Source: an uncultured Sphaerochaeta sp. (GTDB lineage Bacteria > Spirochaetota > Spirochaetia > Sphaerochaetales > Sphaerochaetaceae). Taken from it: a stretch of 64,000 nucleotides of DNA. The stretch is from the NCBI RefSeq assembly GCF_963667405.1, contig NZ_OY763408.1, positions 2,627,757 through 2,691,756 of the forward strand, in the 5' to 3' direction. Shown in pieces: positions 43,668 to 52,613 of this stretch. Below the pieces are notes generated by a model that was not told the DNA's origin, did not search any database, and saw only the letters and a program-made list of their open reading frames with translations. The position numbers were made by a program, and so were the translations under genes. The stretch's first letter is position 1. Each line of letters starts with the position of its first letter.

Positions 43668-45203
43668 ATGGGTTTTTCCCTCTACTCATGGCAGCAGACA
43701 TGCATCAAGGAATGGCTTTCCATCGGAAGCCGAGGTGTGGTGCAGGTTGTCACCGGCGCGGGAAAGACCATCCTAGCCCTGTACGCGGCAAAAGCCCTGC
43801 AGGAGAAGCTGGGAAAGCCGGTGGAACTGGTGATCATCGTCCCCAAGACCTTCCTCGTCACCCAGTGGAAAGCCAGCATACTCTCCCATCAGCAGGACCT
43901 GGGGATCAAGCGGGAGGATATCGGCTGGGTGCAGGGCAACCACCATCAGGTGCACAACAGGCGAGTCATGATCTACGTGGTGAACTCCGCCCGGTATACC
44001 CTCTCCTCCACCTTGCACTCCTTGCTTACTGCAGGCAAGACGGTCTTGGTCATTGCCGATGAGTGTCATCACTATGCAAGTGCGGAGAACCGCAAGATAT
44101 TCTCCTTCCTCGATACCCTCGATGCAAAGACCAGGAAGCGCTTTCACTCCTTCGGCCTCTCCGCTACTCCCCAAGTCCATGGGTTTGCCACCCATCTGGT
44201 GCCCGCCCTCGGCCCGCTCTTCTACACCTACGGGTTTACCGAGGCGATTCGGGATGGGGTGATCAACCAGGTGGTCATCCACAACGTGGAGCTGGCAATG
44301 ACACAGGAGCAGGATGAGCTGTATGGCGAGCTCTGCGCAAAGGTAACCAGTACCCTCCACCGCCTGACCAACCTGGTGCCCTATCTGAAAAAGCTCAAAG
44401 GGGCAGAGTTCTTCCTGGAAATCCAGAATCTCTGCACCAGTAAGCATGAATCGATTGCCGAAACAGCGCGACTGCTCATAGCCCTCTTCCACCAGCGTCG
44501 TGCTCTGGTAAACCTAGCTCCCCAACGCATCACCTGCACCGTCGATCTGGTCAAGCTTCTCGATTCACGGAGCAAGATCATCATCTTCGGCGAACGGATC
44601 AGCCAAAGTGAGGAGCTCTATGCACTGCTCAAGCGCCGCTATCCCAAGGAGGTGGTTCACTATCACAGTGAGTTGGGAGAGACTGAGCGCACGTTGGCCC
44701 TGAAGCGCTACCGCAGTGGGGAGGCCCGTATCCTTGTCTCCTGCAAGGCCCTGGATGAGGGGTTGGACATCCCCAGTGCCGATGTGGGCATCATCCTCTC
44801 CTCCACCAGTGAGCAGCGCCAACGCATCCAACGCCTGGGGAGGATCCTCAGGCGCCAGGAGGGCAAGCTCAAAGCAAGTCTGTTCTATCTCTGTTTGGGC
44901 AACACCGTTGAGGATGCCAATCTGCTGGATGAGGGCCTTGAGTTGGTGGAGGAGTGGTATCTTTCCTACACCGACCACTTCATCCACCCCGTCTATGACG
45001 AGCTTGCCGATGATCTGGTGCTTGCCTTGTACAAGAAGGGGGCAACCGTCCCCGGGCTTGATGCCTTGATTGAACGAGGAAGAGTACGAAGCGACTGGTG
45101 CGAGGATCCCGATAGCCTCAAGAATCTGGCACAAGGAAGAGACGAACGCTACTACACCCTGATGCGTTCTCTTTCGCTGCTTCGCATTCGAAACGGGGTA
45201 TAA
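43668..45203 (+). CDS. SF2 DECH-box helicase, XPB/type III res-like
   Basis: A roughly 511-residue superfamily-2 helicase. Motif Q/I is YSWQQTCIKEW and QVVTGAGKTILAL (about residues 6-38). Motif II is IADECHHYAS (about 129-138) and motif III FGLSATPQ (about 162-169). Motif IV lies at IIIFGERISQSEELY, motif V at SCKALDEGLDIP and motif VI at QRIQRLGRILRRQEGK. The ATG is preceded by GAGGAG at 11 bases. No nuclease domain is evident; the C-terminal 130 residues are family-specific. It is divergent from the two-ATPase operon and most likely forms one functional module with it. Confidence 0.8.
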   Translation: MGFSLYSWQQTCIKEWLSIGSRGVVQVVTGAGKTILALYAAKALQEKLGKPVELVIIVPKTFLVTQWKASILSHQQDLGIKREDIGWVQGNHHQVHNRRVMIYVVNSARYTLSSTLHSLLTAGKTVLVIADECHHYASAENRKIFSFLDTLDAKTRKRFHSFGLSATPQVHGFATHLVPALGPLFYTYGFTEAIRDGVINQVVIHNVELAMTQEQDELYGELCAKVTSTLHRLTNLVPYLKKLKGAEFFLEIQNLCTSKHESIAETARLLIALFHQRRALVNLAPQRITCTVDLVKLLDSRSKIIIFGERISQSEELYALLKRRYPKEVVHYHSELGETERTLALKRYRSGEARILVSCKALDEGLDIPSADVGIILSSTSEQRQRIQRLGRILRRQEGKLKASLFYLCLGNTVEDANLLDEGLELVEEWYLSYTDHFIHPVYDELADDLVLALYKKGATVPGLDALIERGRVRSDWCEDPDSLKNLAQGRDERYYTLMRSLSLLRIRNGV

Positions 45204-45212
45204 TGGCAAAAG

Positions 45213-45234
45213 TTTTTTCTCTGGAGAGAAAAAA
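45213..45234. repeat. AT-rich perfect palindrome after the helicase gene
   Basis: TTTTTTCTCT and AGAGAAAAAA form a 10-bp stem with a GG loop just after the helicase stop. The half AGTTTTTTCTCT occurs again at 45251. It may be a weak terminator or an operator; there is no T-tract on the 3' side. Confidence 0.45.
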
Positions 45235-45279
45235 GTATGATTTGTAAGATAGTTTTTTCTCTCCAATGAAAAAAATCAA

Positions 45280-45307
45280 TTGATTGCCTTTCTTTCCATG
45301 CTATACT
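45280..45307 (+). promoter_or_regulatory. Promoter of the second DUF4143 gene, implying a leaderless mRNA
   Basis: TTGATT and TATACT are separated by 16 bases. The -10 box ends six bases before the ATG at 45314, so transcription would begin at or next to the start codon. No ribosome-binding site precedes the ATG. Confidence 0.6.
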
Positions 45308-45313
45308 GAATGT

Positions 45314-46534
45314 ATGGGACCACAAGAAACAAAGTTGTTGCAACGGAAGGAATACCTCTCACAATTGATAGCATGGCGTGAAAAACACCTGATCAAGGTA
45401 ATTACTGGAGTCAGGAGATGTGGGAAATCGACGATGTTGCAGCTCTACAGAGAGTATCTGAAAAAGCAAGGTGTACAAGAGAGGCAGATCATCTCGATCA
45501 ATCTTGAGGATCTTGCCAATGAACATCTTCAGGACTACCGAGCACTGCATCAGCATGTCAAAGGACTGCTGCAAGACGATTGCTTTACCTATGTCTTCAT
45601 CGATGAGGTCCAGCAATGCAAAGGCTTTGAAAAGGCCGTGGACAGTCTCTTCATCAATGAGCAGGTCGACTTGTACATCACAGGATCAAATGCATATCTG
45701 CTTTCAAGCGAACTTGCAACCCTGCTTTCAGGAAGATATGTCGAGATTCAGATGCTACCGCTCTCCTTCGCCGAATATCTTGATTTCACCAGCACAGAAC
45801 AAGTATCGCGTATGACAGCTTTCACCCGATACTTGAACCATGGTTCCTTTCCCTATGTACCGATGCTAGGCCAAGATGACTCGGTCATCAGGACGTACAT
45901 CGAGGGAATCTATGCCTCCATCCTGATCAAGGATGTTGCACAACGCAAGGCAATCGGAGATGTAGCACTGCTCGAGAGAATCGTCAGGTTTTTGGGAAGT
46001 AGTATCGGAAGTCCCATTTCTGCCAAAAAGATCTGTGACACCCTTACTTCCAGCGGCAGGAAAGTATCCATCAATACGGTAGATGCATATCTCGAGGCTT
46101 TGCAGGAGAGTTACTGTTTCTACAAGGTCAATCGCTATGATATCAAGGGAAGGAATTTTCTGAAAACCTTGGGAAAATACTATATTGTCGACATGGGACT
46201 GCGTAATCATCTTCTATCCAATCGTGAGTCAGACATCGGCCACCAGATTGAAAACATCGTTTATCTTGAACTCAGAAGACGCGGATACAAGGTCTCCATC
46301 GGGAAGCTTGCTGACAAGGAAGTCGATTTTGTTGCCCAGAATGCAGAGGGAATCACCTACCTACAGGTATCAGCCTCAGTGCTTGATCAAACTACCCTGA
46401 AACGAGAGATGGCTCCTCTTCAGGCAATAGGGGACAACTATCCAAAGATACTGTTAAGCTTGGATGAGATTGGAGCAGGAAGCAATCATGAGGGAATTCA
46501 GCAAAAGAATCTGTTGGATTGGCTTGTTCAGTAA
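45314..46534 (+). CDS. DUF4143-type AAA ATPase (copy 2)
   Basis: A 406-residue ATPase of the AAA plus DUF4143 family. Walker A is ITGVRRCGKSTML (about residue 30), Walker B FIDEVQQC (about 95) and sensor-1 LYITGSNAYLLSSELATLLSG in part. The C-terminal region has GRNFLKTLGKYYIVDMGLRN in part, then HQIENIVYLELRRRGY and KEVDFVAQ, the DUF4143 nuclease-like core. It differs clearly from the copy at 24 kb in the GVRRCGKST form of the P-loop. Role unknown. It converges on a GntR regulator gene with 24 bases between stops. Confidence 0.78.
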   Translation: MGPQETKLLQRKEYLSQLIAWREKHLIKVITGVRRCGKSTMLQLYREYLKKQGVQERQIISINLEDLANEHLQDYRALHQHVKGLLQDDCFTYVFIDEVQQCKGFEKAVDSLFINEQVDLYITGSNAYLLSSELATLLSGRYVEIQMLPLSFAEYLDFTSTEQVSRMTAFTRYLNHGSFPYVPMLGQDDSVIRTYIEGIYASILIKDVAQRKAIGDVALLERIVRFLGSSIGSPISAKKICDTLTSSGRKVSINTVDAYLEALQESYCFYKVNRYDIKGRNFLKTLGKYYIVDMGLRNHLLSNRESDIGHQIENIVYLELRRRGYKVSIGKLADKEVDFVAQNAEGITYLQVSASVLDQTTLKREMAPLQAIGDNYPKILLSLDEIGAGSNHEGIQQKNLLDWLVQ

Positions 46535-46558
46535 TTGAACAGACAAACGTATGAGCAA

Positions 46559-47272
46559 TCAGCTCTGCTCTGGCTCTTCCTTTTGCTGGTTTCTCAGACC
46601 ATCCATCTCAATCCTATTGGTATAGTTCAGATGCTTCTTAAGGCGTGAGACACTCAGGTCAACATCACCATCCTGAATGGCCTCAAGAATCTGGCGGTGC
46701 TCATCAGCAAGACGGATGATGGTCTCGGTATTCCAGTACTTCCTGCGGTAGTCGACCTGATGGAAGAGTTGGGCGATTATCTGGCTGAATGAGTTCAACA
46801 GTTGGTTTCCACTGGAGCGGAGCATCGCGGCATGGAACTCAAGGTCAGCCTCATCGGCAACCTGGGGCAGAGAGCTGTTGTTGCGCATTTTCTCCACAAT
46901 CATCTCCAGCTCGTAGATTTGGTTCGGAGTGATCCGTTTCACCACCAAGGGGATGCTGGCAAGCTCGATGACAATACGAGCTTCGATGGATTCATACAAG
47001 TTGAAATTGGAAACCTGATAATTGAATTTGATTGCATCGGAAATGACATCACTATCAAAGTGGTTGATGAACGTCCCACGACGCGGTGTTTTGGTGATGA
47101 CACCCTGTTGCACCAATACATTCAACACATTCCTCACCTGATATCTGCTCACTTGGAATCTCTCAGCCAACTGTTCTTCGGTTTCCACGCGACTGCCCGG
47201 GCCATTGGTACTCTTCAGGATATAGGTTCGTATCTGTTCTTCCAATTGCATTTTCTTCTGCTTGTTATCCAT
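46559..47272 (-). CDS. GntR/FadR-family regulator of the TRAP operon
   Basis: A roughly 237-residue FadR-type regulator. The winged helix lies at about residues 8-70 (ETEEQLAERFQVSRYQVRNVLNVL and GVITKTPRRGTFI). An FCD ligand domain with metal-type histidines follows (ADLEFHAAMLRSSGN, LADEHRQILEAIQDGD). It is the last gene of the leftward TRAP operon, 14 bases after the kinase. The repeated AATTGTNNACAATT sites at the operon promoter are good candidates for its operator. It probably acts as a repressor released by the transported compound. Confidence 0.85.
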   Translation of the reverse strand: MDNKQKKMQLEEQIRTYILKSTNGPGSRVETEEQLAERFQVSRYQVRNVLNVLVQQGVITKTPRRGTFINHFDSDVISDAIKFNYQVSNFNLYESIEARIVIELASIPLVVKRITPNQIYELEMIVEKMRNNSSLPQVADEADLEFHAAMLRSSGNQLLNSFSQIIAQLFHQVDYRRKYWNTETIIRLADEHRQILEAIQDGDVDLSVSRLKKHLNYTNRIEMDGLRNQQKEEPEQS

Positions 47273-47286
47273 CATCTCCACCCTAC

Positions 47287-48753
47287 TTATGAATACATGC
47301 CTAACAGTGTATCACTACGCTTGGCATACTGCACAAAGGCATGTGCATAGACTTCCACCCACTCCTTGCATGGAACCACGGAGGATGACTGTACGGTATC
47401 CAGCATAGCCAATGATGTGGGGTCATTCAATGACAACTGCCCAATTCTCGCACAACCGTACGCAGAATCAATACGGGGAACCAAATGCAGCGTTGTGTTA
47501 AGCACCGAGCTCAAGATCTCCATGAGCAAAAGGTCTTTGGCCCCTCCTCCCACTACCATGATGTGTGGGGGAATCTCATCTTCCTTCATCAATGCAAGCA
47601 AGGCATCCTTGAGTGAGAAACAAACACCCTCCAACACAGCACGAGCCATATGAGAACGCTTGTGTAAGAATGAAAGCCCTGAGTAGGTTCCACGCAACGA
47701 GGCATTCCAGTAAGGAGTTCTCTCCCCATTGAGGTAGGGATGAAACAGAAGTCCTTCACAACCCGCAGGAGCCTTTTCCGCAAGCTCATCAAACTGCGCA
47801 AAGCCAGTTTCATCAAGGGGAAAACCTTGTTGCTCGGTTGCCCACCCAATTGCCGATCCCGCTGCATTGGTCCCCGCCTGTGAGTACCAGAGAGCATCAA
47901 GAGGAAAGGGGTAGGTCAGAAGGGATCGAATCTGCATCGGCTTTTCAGAGAGCTTATGAATACCTCCTGCAGTTCCAATACGAATCACTACATCACCAGC
48001 TTTCCGGGCCCCGGATCCATAGGTTTCCGTGGCACTATCGAGTGATCCATTCACCACTGCAGCCCCTTCTGGCAATCCTAGGAGCGTTGCCATCTCAGGG
48101 AGGAGTGTACCAACCACTTCACAGGGGCCCATGATGTGGGGAAGTTGGTTAGAGCTTAAGTCAAGATAGGAAAGCAACCGAGATGACCAGACATGCTCTT
48201 TGCAGTCATACAGCATGGATGACACTGCGGTTGCTGGGTCGGTTACCCACAAACCGGTCAGCCAGTGGAGCAGATAGTCCTTTGAAAAACACGCTCGCCT
48301 AACCTGTGCATAGAGCTCAGGCTCCCTCTCCTTCACCCAAAGAAAATGAGGAAGTGTCCAGGAGGTGGAAGGCCTATTTGCCGAGATTGCATAGATTTCA
48401 TCCTCTGCTTGCAACAGCTCCTTCACTTGGTCAGTAGAACGCTGATCACTCCAAAGCATTGCTTTTCGCACCGGCTTGTCCTCTGAGTCCAGGAGCACTC
48501 CGATATGAGCAGCACTGGTGAAGCAAATGCTCCCCAGTGATGCCAGTGCTTTTTCGTGCATCTCAGAAAGTTCGGCCATTGCCTTGGTGAATGCAGTCAG
48601 CCAATCCTGGGGATCCTGTTCCATCCATCCCGCCTGTGGCGAATGGGTCGGATATCGTTGGGAGGCCACTCCCAAGGTACGCCCCTGCTCATCAAGCAGA
48701 CATACCTTGATTGAACTGGTACCAAGATCAATGCCCAATGCTGGTTTGCTCAT
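47287..48753 (-). CDS. xylB: FGGY-family carbohydrate kinase, xylulokinase-like
   Basis: A 488-residue FGGY kinase that most resembles xylulokinase (D-xylulose to xylulose 5-phosphate). The N-terminal phosphate loop is GIDLGTSSIKVCLLDEQG (about 6-23), the catalytic Asp is in MLWSDQRSTDQV (about 93), and the C-terminal domain has GGGAKDLLLMEILSSVLN (about 400). Its start overlaps the aldolase stop by ATGA. Clustering with an HpaI-type aldolase and a TRAP transporter for acids suggests the substrate may be a keto-sugar or sugar acid other than xylulose, so the gene symbol is provisional. Confidence 0.78.
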   Translation of the reverse strand: MSKPALGIDLGTSSIKVCLLDEQGRTLGVASQRYPTHSPQAGWMEQDPQDWLTAFTKAMAELSEMHEKALASLGSICFTSAAHIGVLLDSEDKPVRKAMLWSDQRSTDQVKELLQAEDEIYAISANRPSTSWTLPHFLWVKEREPELYAQVRRACFSKDYLLHWLTGLWVTDPATAVSSMLYDCKEHVWSSRLLSYLDLSSNQLPHIMGPCEVVGTLLPEMATLLGLPEGAAVVNGSLDSATETYGSGARKAGDVVIRIGTAGGIHKLSEKPMQIRSLLTYPFPLDALWYSQAGTNAAGSAIGWATEQQGFPLDETGFAQFDELAEKAPAGCEGLLFHPYLNGERTPYWNASLRGTYSGLSFLHKRSHMARAVLEGVCFSLKDALLALMKEDEIPPHIMVVGGGAKDLLLMEILSSVLNTTLHLVPRIDSAYGCARIGQLSLNDPTSLAMLDTVQSSSVVPCKEWVEVYAHAFVQYAKRSDTLLGMYS

Positions 48754-49517
48754 ATGCGCTTTGCTACCTCAATCCCAGTAAACTTCTTTTCATGATTCTT
48801 CAATGCCGCAGACAAGACTCCCATATCATGGGAGACAAGGAAGAAGTCGATACCCTCATTCCACCAACTCTTCAACTCGTCCGGGGAACTGACTGCCAAG
48901 CCAATGGGTACATTCGCTTCCTTGCCTGCTGAAAGGACCCGGTGGATGAGATCATGCAACTCATGGCTCCGATTCGATTCTTTCAGTATATAGGATAAGT
49001 CACCCGAACCGATCAAACAACCGGTAATTCCAGGAACCGAAAGAATGCTCTGAGCATTCATTGCCGCCTCCGGTGTCTCAATCATCACGATGAGCGAAAC
49101 CAGTGCGTTGAATTTTGAAAAATAGTCACTGCCGTAGAAGAAGGAGCCAAGACTCCCTTTTGAACGTGTTCCGACAGGAGGGTAATAAGTGGAAAGCACA
49201 GCCTGCCTCGCCTCCTCAGCCGACTGGACCATGGGTACGACAATTCCCATCGCCCCAGCGTCAAGATAGCTGTTGATCGTACCGGGTGTGTTATCGGAAA
49301 CACGTGCAAAAGGAACCGGCCCATCACTGGAGGCAAGCGTGCGGATGGCTCCGGTAGCTGCTGTCTTGTCGAAATGACTATGAAGCAAATCGACCATGAT
49401 GAAATCGAATGCTGTACCACTTACCATTTCAGCAACTCGTTCACTTCCCAAACAGATATCGAAACCGACTATCGGCCTATCGGATGCCAAGGATAACCCT
49501 TTCATGTTTTGACTCAT
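48750..49517 (-). CDS. HpcH/HpaI-family class II aldolase
   Basis: A 255-residue metal-dependent pyruvate aldolase. Key segments are IMVDLLHSHFD (about residue 43, catalytic His), VVPMVQSAEEAR, YYPPVGTRSKGS (Arg), VMIETPEA (metal Glu) and GSGDLSYIL (metal Asp). The family cleaves 2-keto-3-deoxy sugar acids or 4-hydroxy-2-keto acids into pyruvate or another keto acid and an aldehyde. It lies between the TRAP permease and the kinase genes and overlaps the kinase start by four bases, so it is part of the same catabolic route. Confidence 0.85.
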   Translation of the reverse strand: MSQNMKGLSLASDRPIVGFDICLGSERVAEMVSGTAFDFIMVDLLHSHFDKTAATGAIRTLASSDGPVPFARVSDNTPGTINSYLDAGAMGIVVPMVQSAEEARQAVLSTYYPPVGTRSKGSLGSFFYGSDYFSKFNALVSLIVMIETPEAAMNAQSILSVPGITGCLIGSGDLSYILKESNRSHELHDLIHRVLSAGKEANVPIGLAVSSPDELKSWWNEGIDFFLVSHDMGVLSAALKNHEKKFTGIEVAKRI

Positions 49518-49540
49518 CTAGTATATCTCCTAAATCTTAA

Positions 49541-50833
49541 TCAACGAAATAACGCATTGGGAATTGCAAGTACGGTCTGTGGCACCAAGATGATGATGGC
49601 CAAGGCGACCAGCAGCAGGACTATCATAGGCCAGAGTTCCCGTAGTATTTTTTCAAAACTCAGCTTCTCAATCCCACAAACAGCAAGCAGTACCTGGCCA
49701 ACAGGCGGAGTCGTATTGCCAATCATGGCATTGATGACAATGATCACGCCGAAATGGATTGGATCGAAACCAGATGCTGCAATGAGGGGCATCACCATCG
49801 GAACGAAGAGCATGATATTCACCGTGGGATCGGAGAGCATGCCCAAAATCAGGAACAGGATGTTGACACTGAGCATGATCAGCCAACGGTTGTTCCCTGA
49901 GAATGCCATCATCCCCTGGTAGATGATGTCCTGGAGGTTTTCTGCCGTCATGACAAAACTGAAGACTTTTGCAGCAGGCAGAAGAAGCAGGATTGAACCG
50001 CAGGTTGCAAACACTTGCTTCAAGCATTCGACGAAATCTTTCAATTTCATGGTTCTATAGAGAAAGAACCCGAGCATAAACGAGTAGAGAACAGCAAGCA
50101 CCGAGGCTTCAGTTGTGGTAACAACACCAAGGTAGATGCCTCCGAGAAGGATCAGCGGGGTAAGCAAGGGAAAGAAGCCCTTGAGGAAAGCAAAGAACAG
50201 ATCCCTGAGAAACACCCTGACACTGGTCATGGAATTCTTGGGATAGTGTCGCTTGAGGCTGATGACATACACATACACCATGAGCACAAGACCAATGATC
50301 AAACCTGGCAATACCCCACCGAAAAAGAGCTTTCCTACGGACACATTGGTGACCATGGCATACACCACCATGGGGATGCTGGGTGGAATGATCGGTCCAA
50401 TGGTTGAGGATGCTATGGTCACCGATGCGCTGAACTCCTTGTCAAAGCCCTCGTCAACCATAGCTTGGTAACTCAAGCGGCCAATTCCACCCACATCAGC
50501 GACAGCTGAGCCTGACATACCGGCAAAGATGATACTGGTGACGACGTTCACATGACCCAGACCTCCTGGGATGTAGCCCACAAGTGAATTGCAGAAGCGG
50601 AAAATCTTGTCAGCAACCGAGGTCTTATTCATAACTTCGGCTGTCAGAATGAACATCGGGATGGCAATGAGGACAAAGTTGTCCAAGCCAGAAAACATCT
50701 GCATTGCCATGAACCCAAGGTCCATTCCCCTCATACCGATGTACAATAGTGAGGAGGAGATCATTGCAACACTGATGGGCATGCCAAACATAAAAAGCAG
50801 AGAGAATGAGAGGAGGAATATTGCCAGCAACAT
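49541..50833 (-). CDS. dctM: TRAP transporter large permease
   Basis: A 430-residue integral membrane protein of the DctM family with about 11-12 hydrophobic segments. Conserved parts are MFGMPISVAMI near the N-terminus, AGMSGSAVADVGGIG (about 110), TIGPIIPPSIPMVVYA (about 145) and GNTTPPVGQVLLAVCGI near the end. It uses the sodium gradient to bring in an organic or sugar acid delivered by DctP. Its start overlaps the DctQ stop by one base. Confidence 0.92.
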   Translation of the reverse strand: MLLAIFLLSFSLLFMFGMPISVAMISSSLLYIGMRGMDLGFMAMQMFSGLDNFVLIAIPMFILTAEVMNKTSVADKIFRFCNSLVGYIPGGLGHVNVVTSIIFAGMSGSAVADVGGIGRLSYQAMVDEGFDKEFSASVTIASSTIGPIIPPSIPMVVYAMVTNVSVGKLFFGGVLPGLIIGLVLMVYVYVISLKRHYPKNSMTSVRVFLRDLFFAFLKGFFPLLTPLILLGGIYLGVVTTTEASVLAVLYSFMLGFFLYRTMKLKDFVECLKQVFATCGSILLLLPAAKVFSFVMTAENLQDIIYQGMMAFSGNNRWLIMLSVNILFLILGMLSDPTVNIMLFVPMVMPLIAASGFDPIHFGVIIVINAMIGNTTPPVGQVLLAVCGIEKLSFEKILRELWPMIVLLLVALAIIILVPQTVLAIPNALFR

Positions 50834-51360
50834 TACACACCCCCGTTTGCTTGGAGAGCATCGTGTTTGAGCAATGCCAAGCGCGTGAATTCCTCAATGA
50901 CATTCACCAAGATGTGAATGCACATGAGCAGAAAGACGATTGGCATGATGACATAGACGTACTTCAAGGGGATACGCATCATGTTTGAGAGTTTCAGACG
51001 GCTGAGCATTCGCAGTGAGGGGGCGATGTACTGGAAGAAGACGACGACCATGATAAGATCCATGACCACCTTGATCCAAAGCTGTCCTCGTTTCGGGAGC
51101 AGCGAGACTATTGCGGTAACCCGGACATGCCCATCATTTCCCATTACATATGCTGCAGAGAGGAAACTCATCCAGATAAAGAGATAGTTGTTCAATTCAT
51201 CCGAATAGTAGATAGGCTTGGAGAGTATGTAACGGAAAAAGATGTTCAAGAGCATCATGACAAGCATCACAGCCAGACAGGCTGATCCTATCAGCATCTC
51301 CCCTTTCTGCAGGATTCTACGCGCTTTACCGCACCCTTTCTGCAAAGTTGTGTAATACAT
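50833..51360 (-). CDS. dctQ: TRAP transporter small permease
   Basis: A 175-residue DctQ-type subunit with four hydrophobic segments (about residues 25-45, 55-75, 95-115 and 135-155). The conserved IYYSDELNNYLFIWMSFL region (about 54-71) is typical. It links the large permease with the binding protein. It is co-transcribed with dctP and dctM; the dctM start overlaps its stop. Confidence 0.88.
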   Translation of the reverse strand: MYYTTLQKGCGKARRILQKGEMLIGSACLAVMLVMMLLNIFFRYILSKPIYYSDELNNYLFIWMSFLSAAYVMGNDGHVRVTAIVSLLPKRGQLWIKVVMDLIMVVVFFQYIAPSLRMLSRLKLSNMMRIPLKYVYVIMPIVFLLMCIHILVNVIEEFTRLALLKHDALQANGGV

Positions 51361-51434
51361 AGGTATGGTTCCTTTTTGAAGAATGAGCAGGCAGCCTCCA
51401 ATTTCTTGGGGAGGCTGCCAAGAGAAGCGTGTAA

Positions 51435-52436
51435 TCAGTCGGGAATCTGCTGAATCTGATTATACAACTCAACCCAGGAAGGATTGCGCTCAAGAACCAG
51501 ACCAACACGATCCCTGAAGGGCTTGGTATCAATCTTGTCAACAACCGTCATACCAGCTTTCTTCACTTCATCAATGAGAGCGTTCTCATTGTCGCGCACA
51601 ATTTGGTCAATGCGATCGGCTTCGAACCGGAACACTTCCTCTACAATCTCTTGATCTTCGGCGGAGAGCGAATTCCAGGTCTGTTCACTCATGATGGTAC
51701 CGGCCACAGCAAGCATGTGCTGGGTAATCATCAGGTATTTCTGCACTTCGTAGAACTTCATCGTGACTATCTGTGTCAACGGATTTTCCTGTGCATCAAC
51801 AACGCCTGCCTGCAATCCCATATACACATCACCGATGGGCAAGGATGTCCCGATTGCGTTGAAGACTGTGGCGATCTCGCTATAAGGCGGGAAGTTGACG
51901 ACGCGAAGTTTCAGTTTCTGGAAGTCCTCAAGCTTGGTAAGCGGCCGGTTTCCGGTCATGTTCCTGAATCCGAAATTGTACAGGTCAAGCTGCTTCACTC
52001 CGACAGCCTTACTGATATCATCTTTCAGGTTCTCGTACAAATCGCTGTTCTTGAAATTGGTCCAGTGACCATAGCTTCTGAATACATAGGGTCCCAGAAG
52101 CACCCCAGACTTAGGAAGGTACTCCGATGCGCTGTCCAGCGGAGCCATATCCAACTGCCCCATGATTACCGCCTGCACTGCATCGTTGTAGTTTGCATAA
52201 GTTCCATTAGGGTAGATGTTCAGCTCAAGCCTTCCTCCACTCTTCTCTTTCAGTTGCTCATTCGCTTCAAGCAATGCGATATGTACCGGGTGGTTTGTTG
52301 CAAAGACATGGGCAATGGAAAGCTTTCGTGCTGGCTTTTCAGCTGTTTCAGTGCTTCCTGCAGCAAAGATGATACCAGAAGTGAAGACAAGCACGAGCAT
52401 GATTGCCAATGCTCCTTTGAATCCTTTCTTCTTCAT
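51435..52436 (-). CDS. dctP: TRAP transporter substrate-binding protein
   Basis: A 333-residue secreted DctP-type binding protein. The signal peptide ends near GIIFAAG; no lipobox Cys. The family features include HIALLEANEQLKEKSGGRLE (in part), PLDSASEYLP and the Arg-containing substrate motif near KLRVVNFPPYSE, followed by VVDAQENPL. The Arg residue usually binds a carboxylate, so the ligand is probably a sugar acid or similar. AAAGGAG precedes the ATG. It is the first gene of the operon behind a strong operator-covered promoter. Confidence 0.9.
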   Translation of the reverse strand: MKKKGFKGALAIMLVLVFTSGIIFAAGSTETAEKPARKLSIAHVFATNHPVHIALLEANEQLKEKSGGRLELNIYPNGTYANYNDAVQAVIMGQLDMAPLDSASEYLPKSGVLLGPYVFRSYGHWTNFKNSDLYENLKDDISKAVGVKQLDLYNFGFRNMTGNRPLTKLEDFQKLKLRVVNFPPYSEIATVFNAIGTSLPIGDVYMGLQAGVVDAQENPLTQIVTMKFYEVQKYLMITQHMLAVAGTIMSEQTWNSLSAEDQEIVEEVFRFEADRIDQIVRDNENALIDEVKKAGMTVVDKIDTKPFRDRVGLVLERNPSWVELYNQIQQIPD

Positions 52437-52486
52437 GTGACACTCCTTTTGTGTGGTTCTGAACTAATTGTTCACCATTCATTCGG

Positions 52487-52500
52487 AATTGTAAACAATT
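52487..52500. promoter_or_regulatory. Operator 1 overlapping the dctP -10 box
   Basis: AATTGTAAACAATT has 6-base arms AATTGT and ACAATT. The -10 box lies inside it, so a bound regulator would block polymerase. The same arms recur at 52617-52630. The likely ligand is the GntR protein at the end of the operon. Confidence 0.6.
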
Positions 52501-52516
52501 TATTTTCAGTTGTCAA
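52488..52516 (-). promoter_or_regulatory. dctP operon promoter
   Basis: Read leftwards, a perfect TTGACA and TACAAT are separated by 17 bases, about 50 bases upstream of the dctP start. Confidence 0.75.
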
Positions 52517-52536
52517 ACTTTTTATTTCATTATTTA

Positions 52537-52556
52537 TAGTGATTTATAAATCACTA
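52537..52556. promoter_or_regulatory. 20-bp palindrome upstream of the dctP -35 box
   Basis: TAGTGATTTATAAATCACTA is a perfect palindrome centred about 30 bases upstream of the -35 box. It resembles but does not match CRP or FNR sites, because the spacing between the GTGA and TCAC arms is eight rather than six. It may bind an activator. Confidence 0.5.
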
Positions 52557-52613
52557 AAACCAATACTATCTGTACCTAAGGAAAGTAATTCTAGTTTTAT
52601 TGCATAAATACAA

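Noticed and set aside
40292..45203. A complete BREX or DISARM system
   Set aside because: No PglX-type methylase, PglZ phosphatase, Lon-like BrxL, BrxA/B or DISARM methylase and PLD genes are visible in the flanks.
52537..52556. CRP or FNR binding site
   Set aside because: Arm spacing does not match either consensus (eight instead of six between GTGA and TCAC; six instead of four between TGAT and ATCA).
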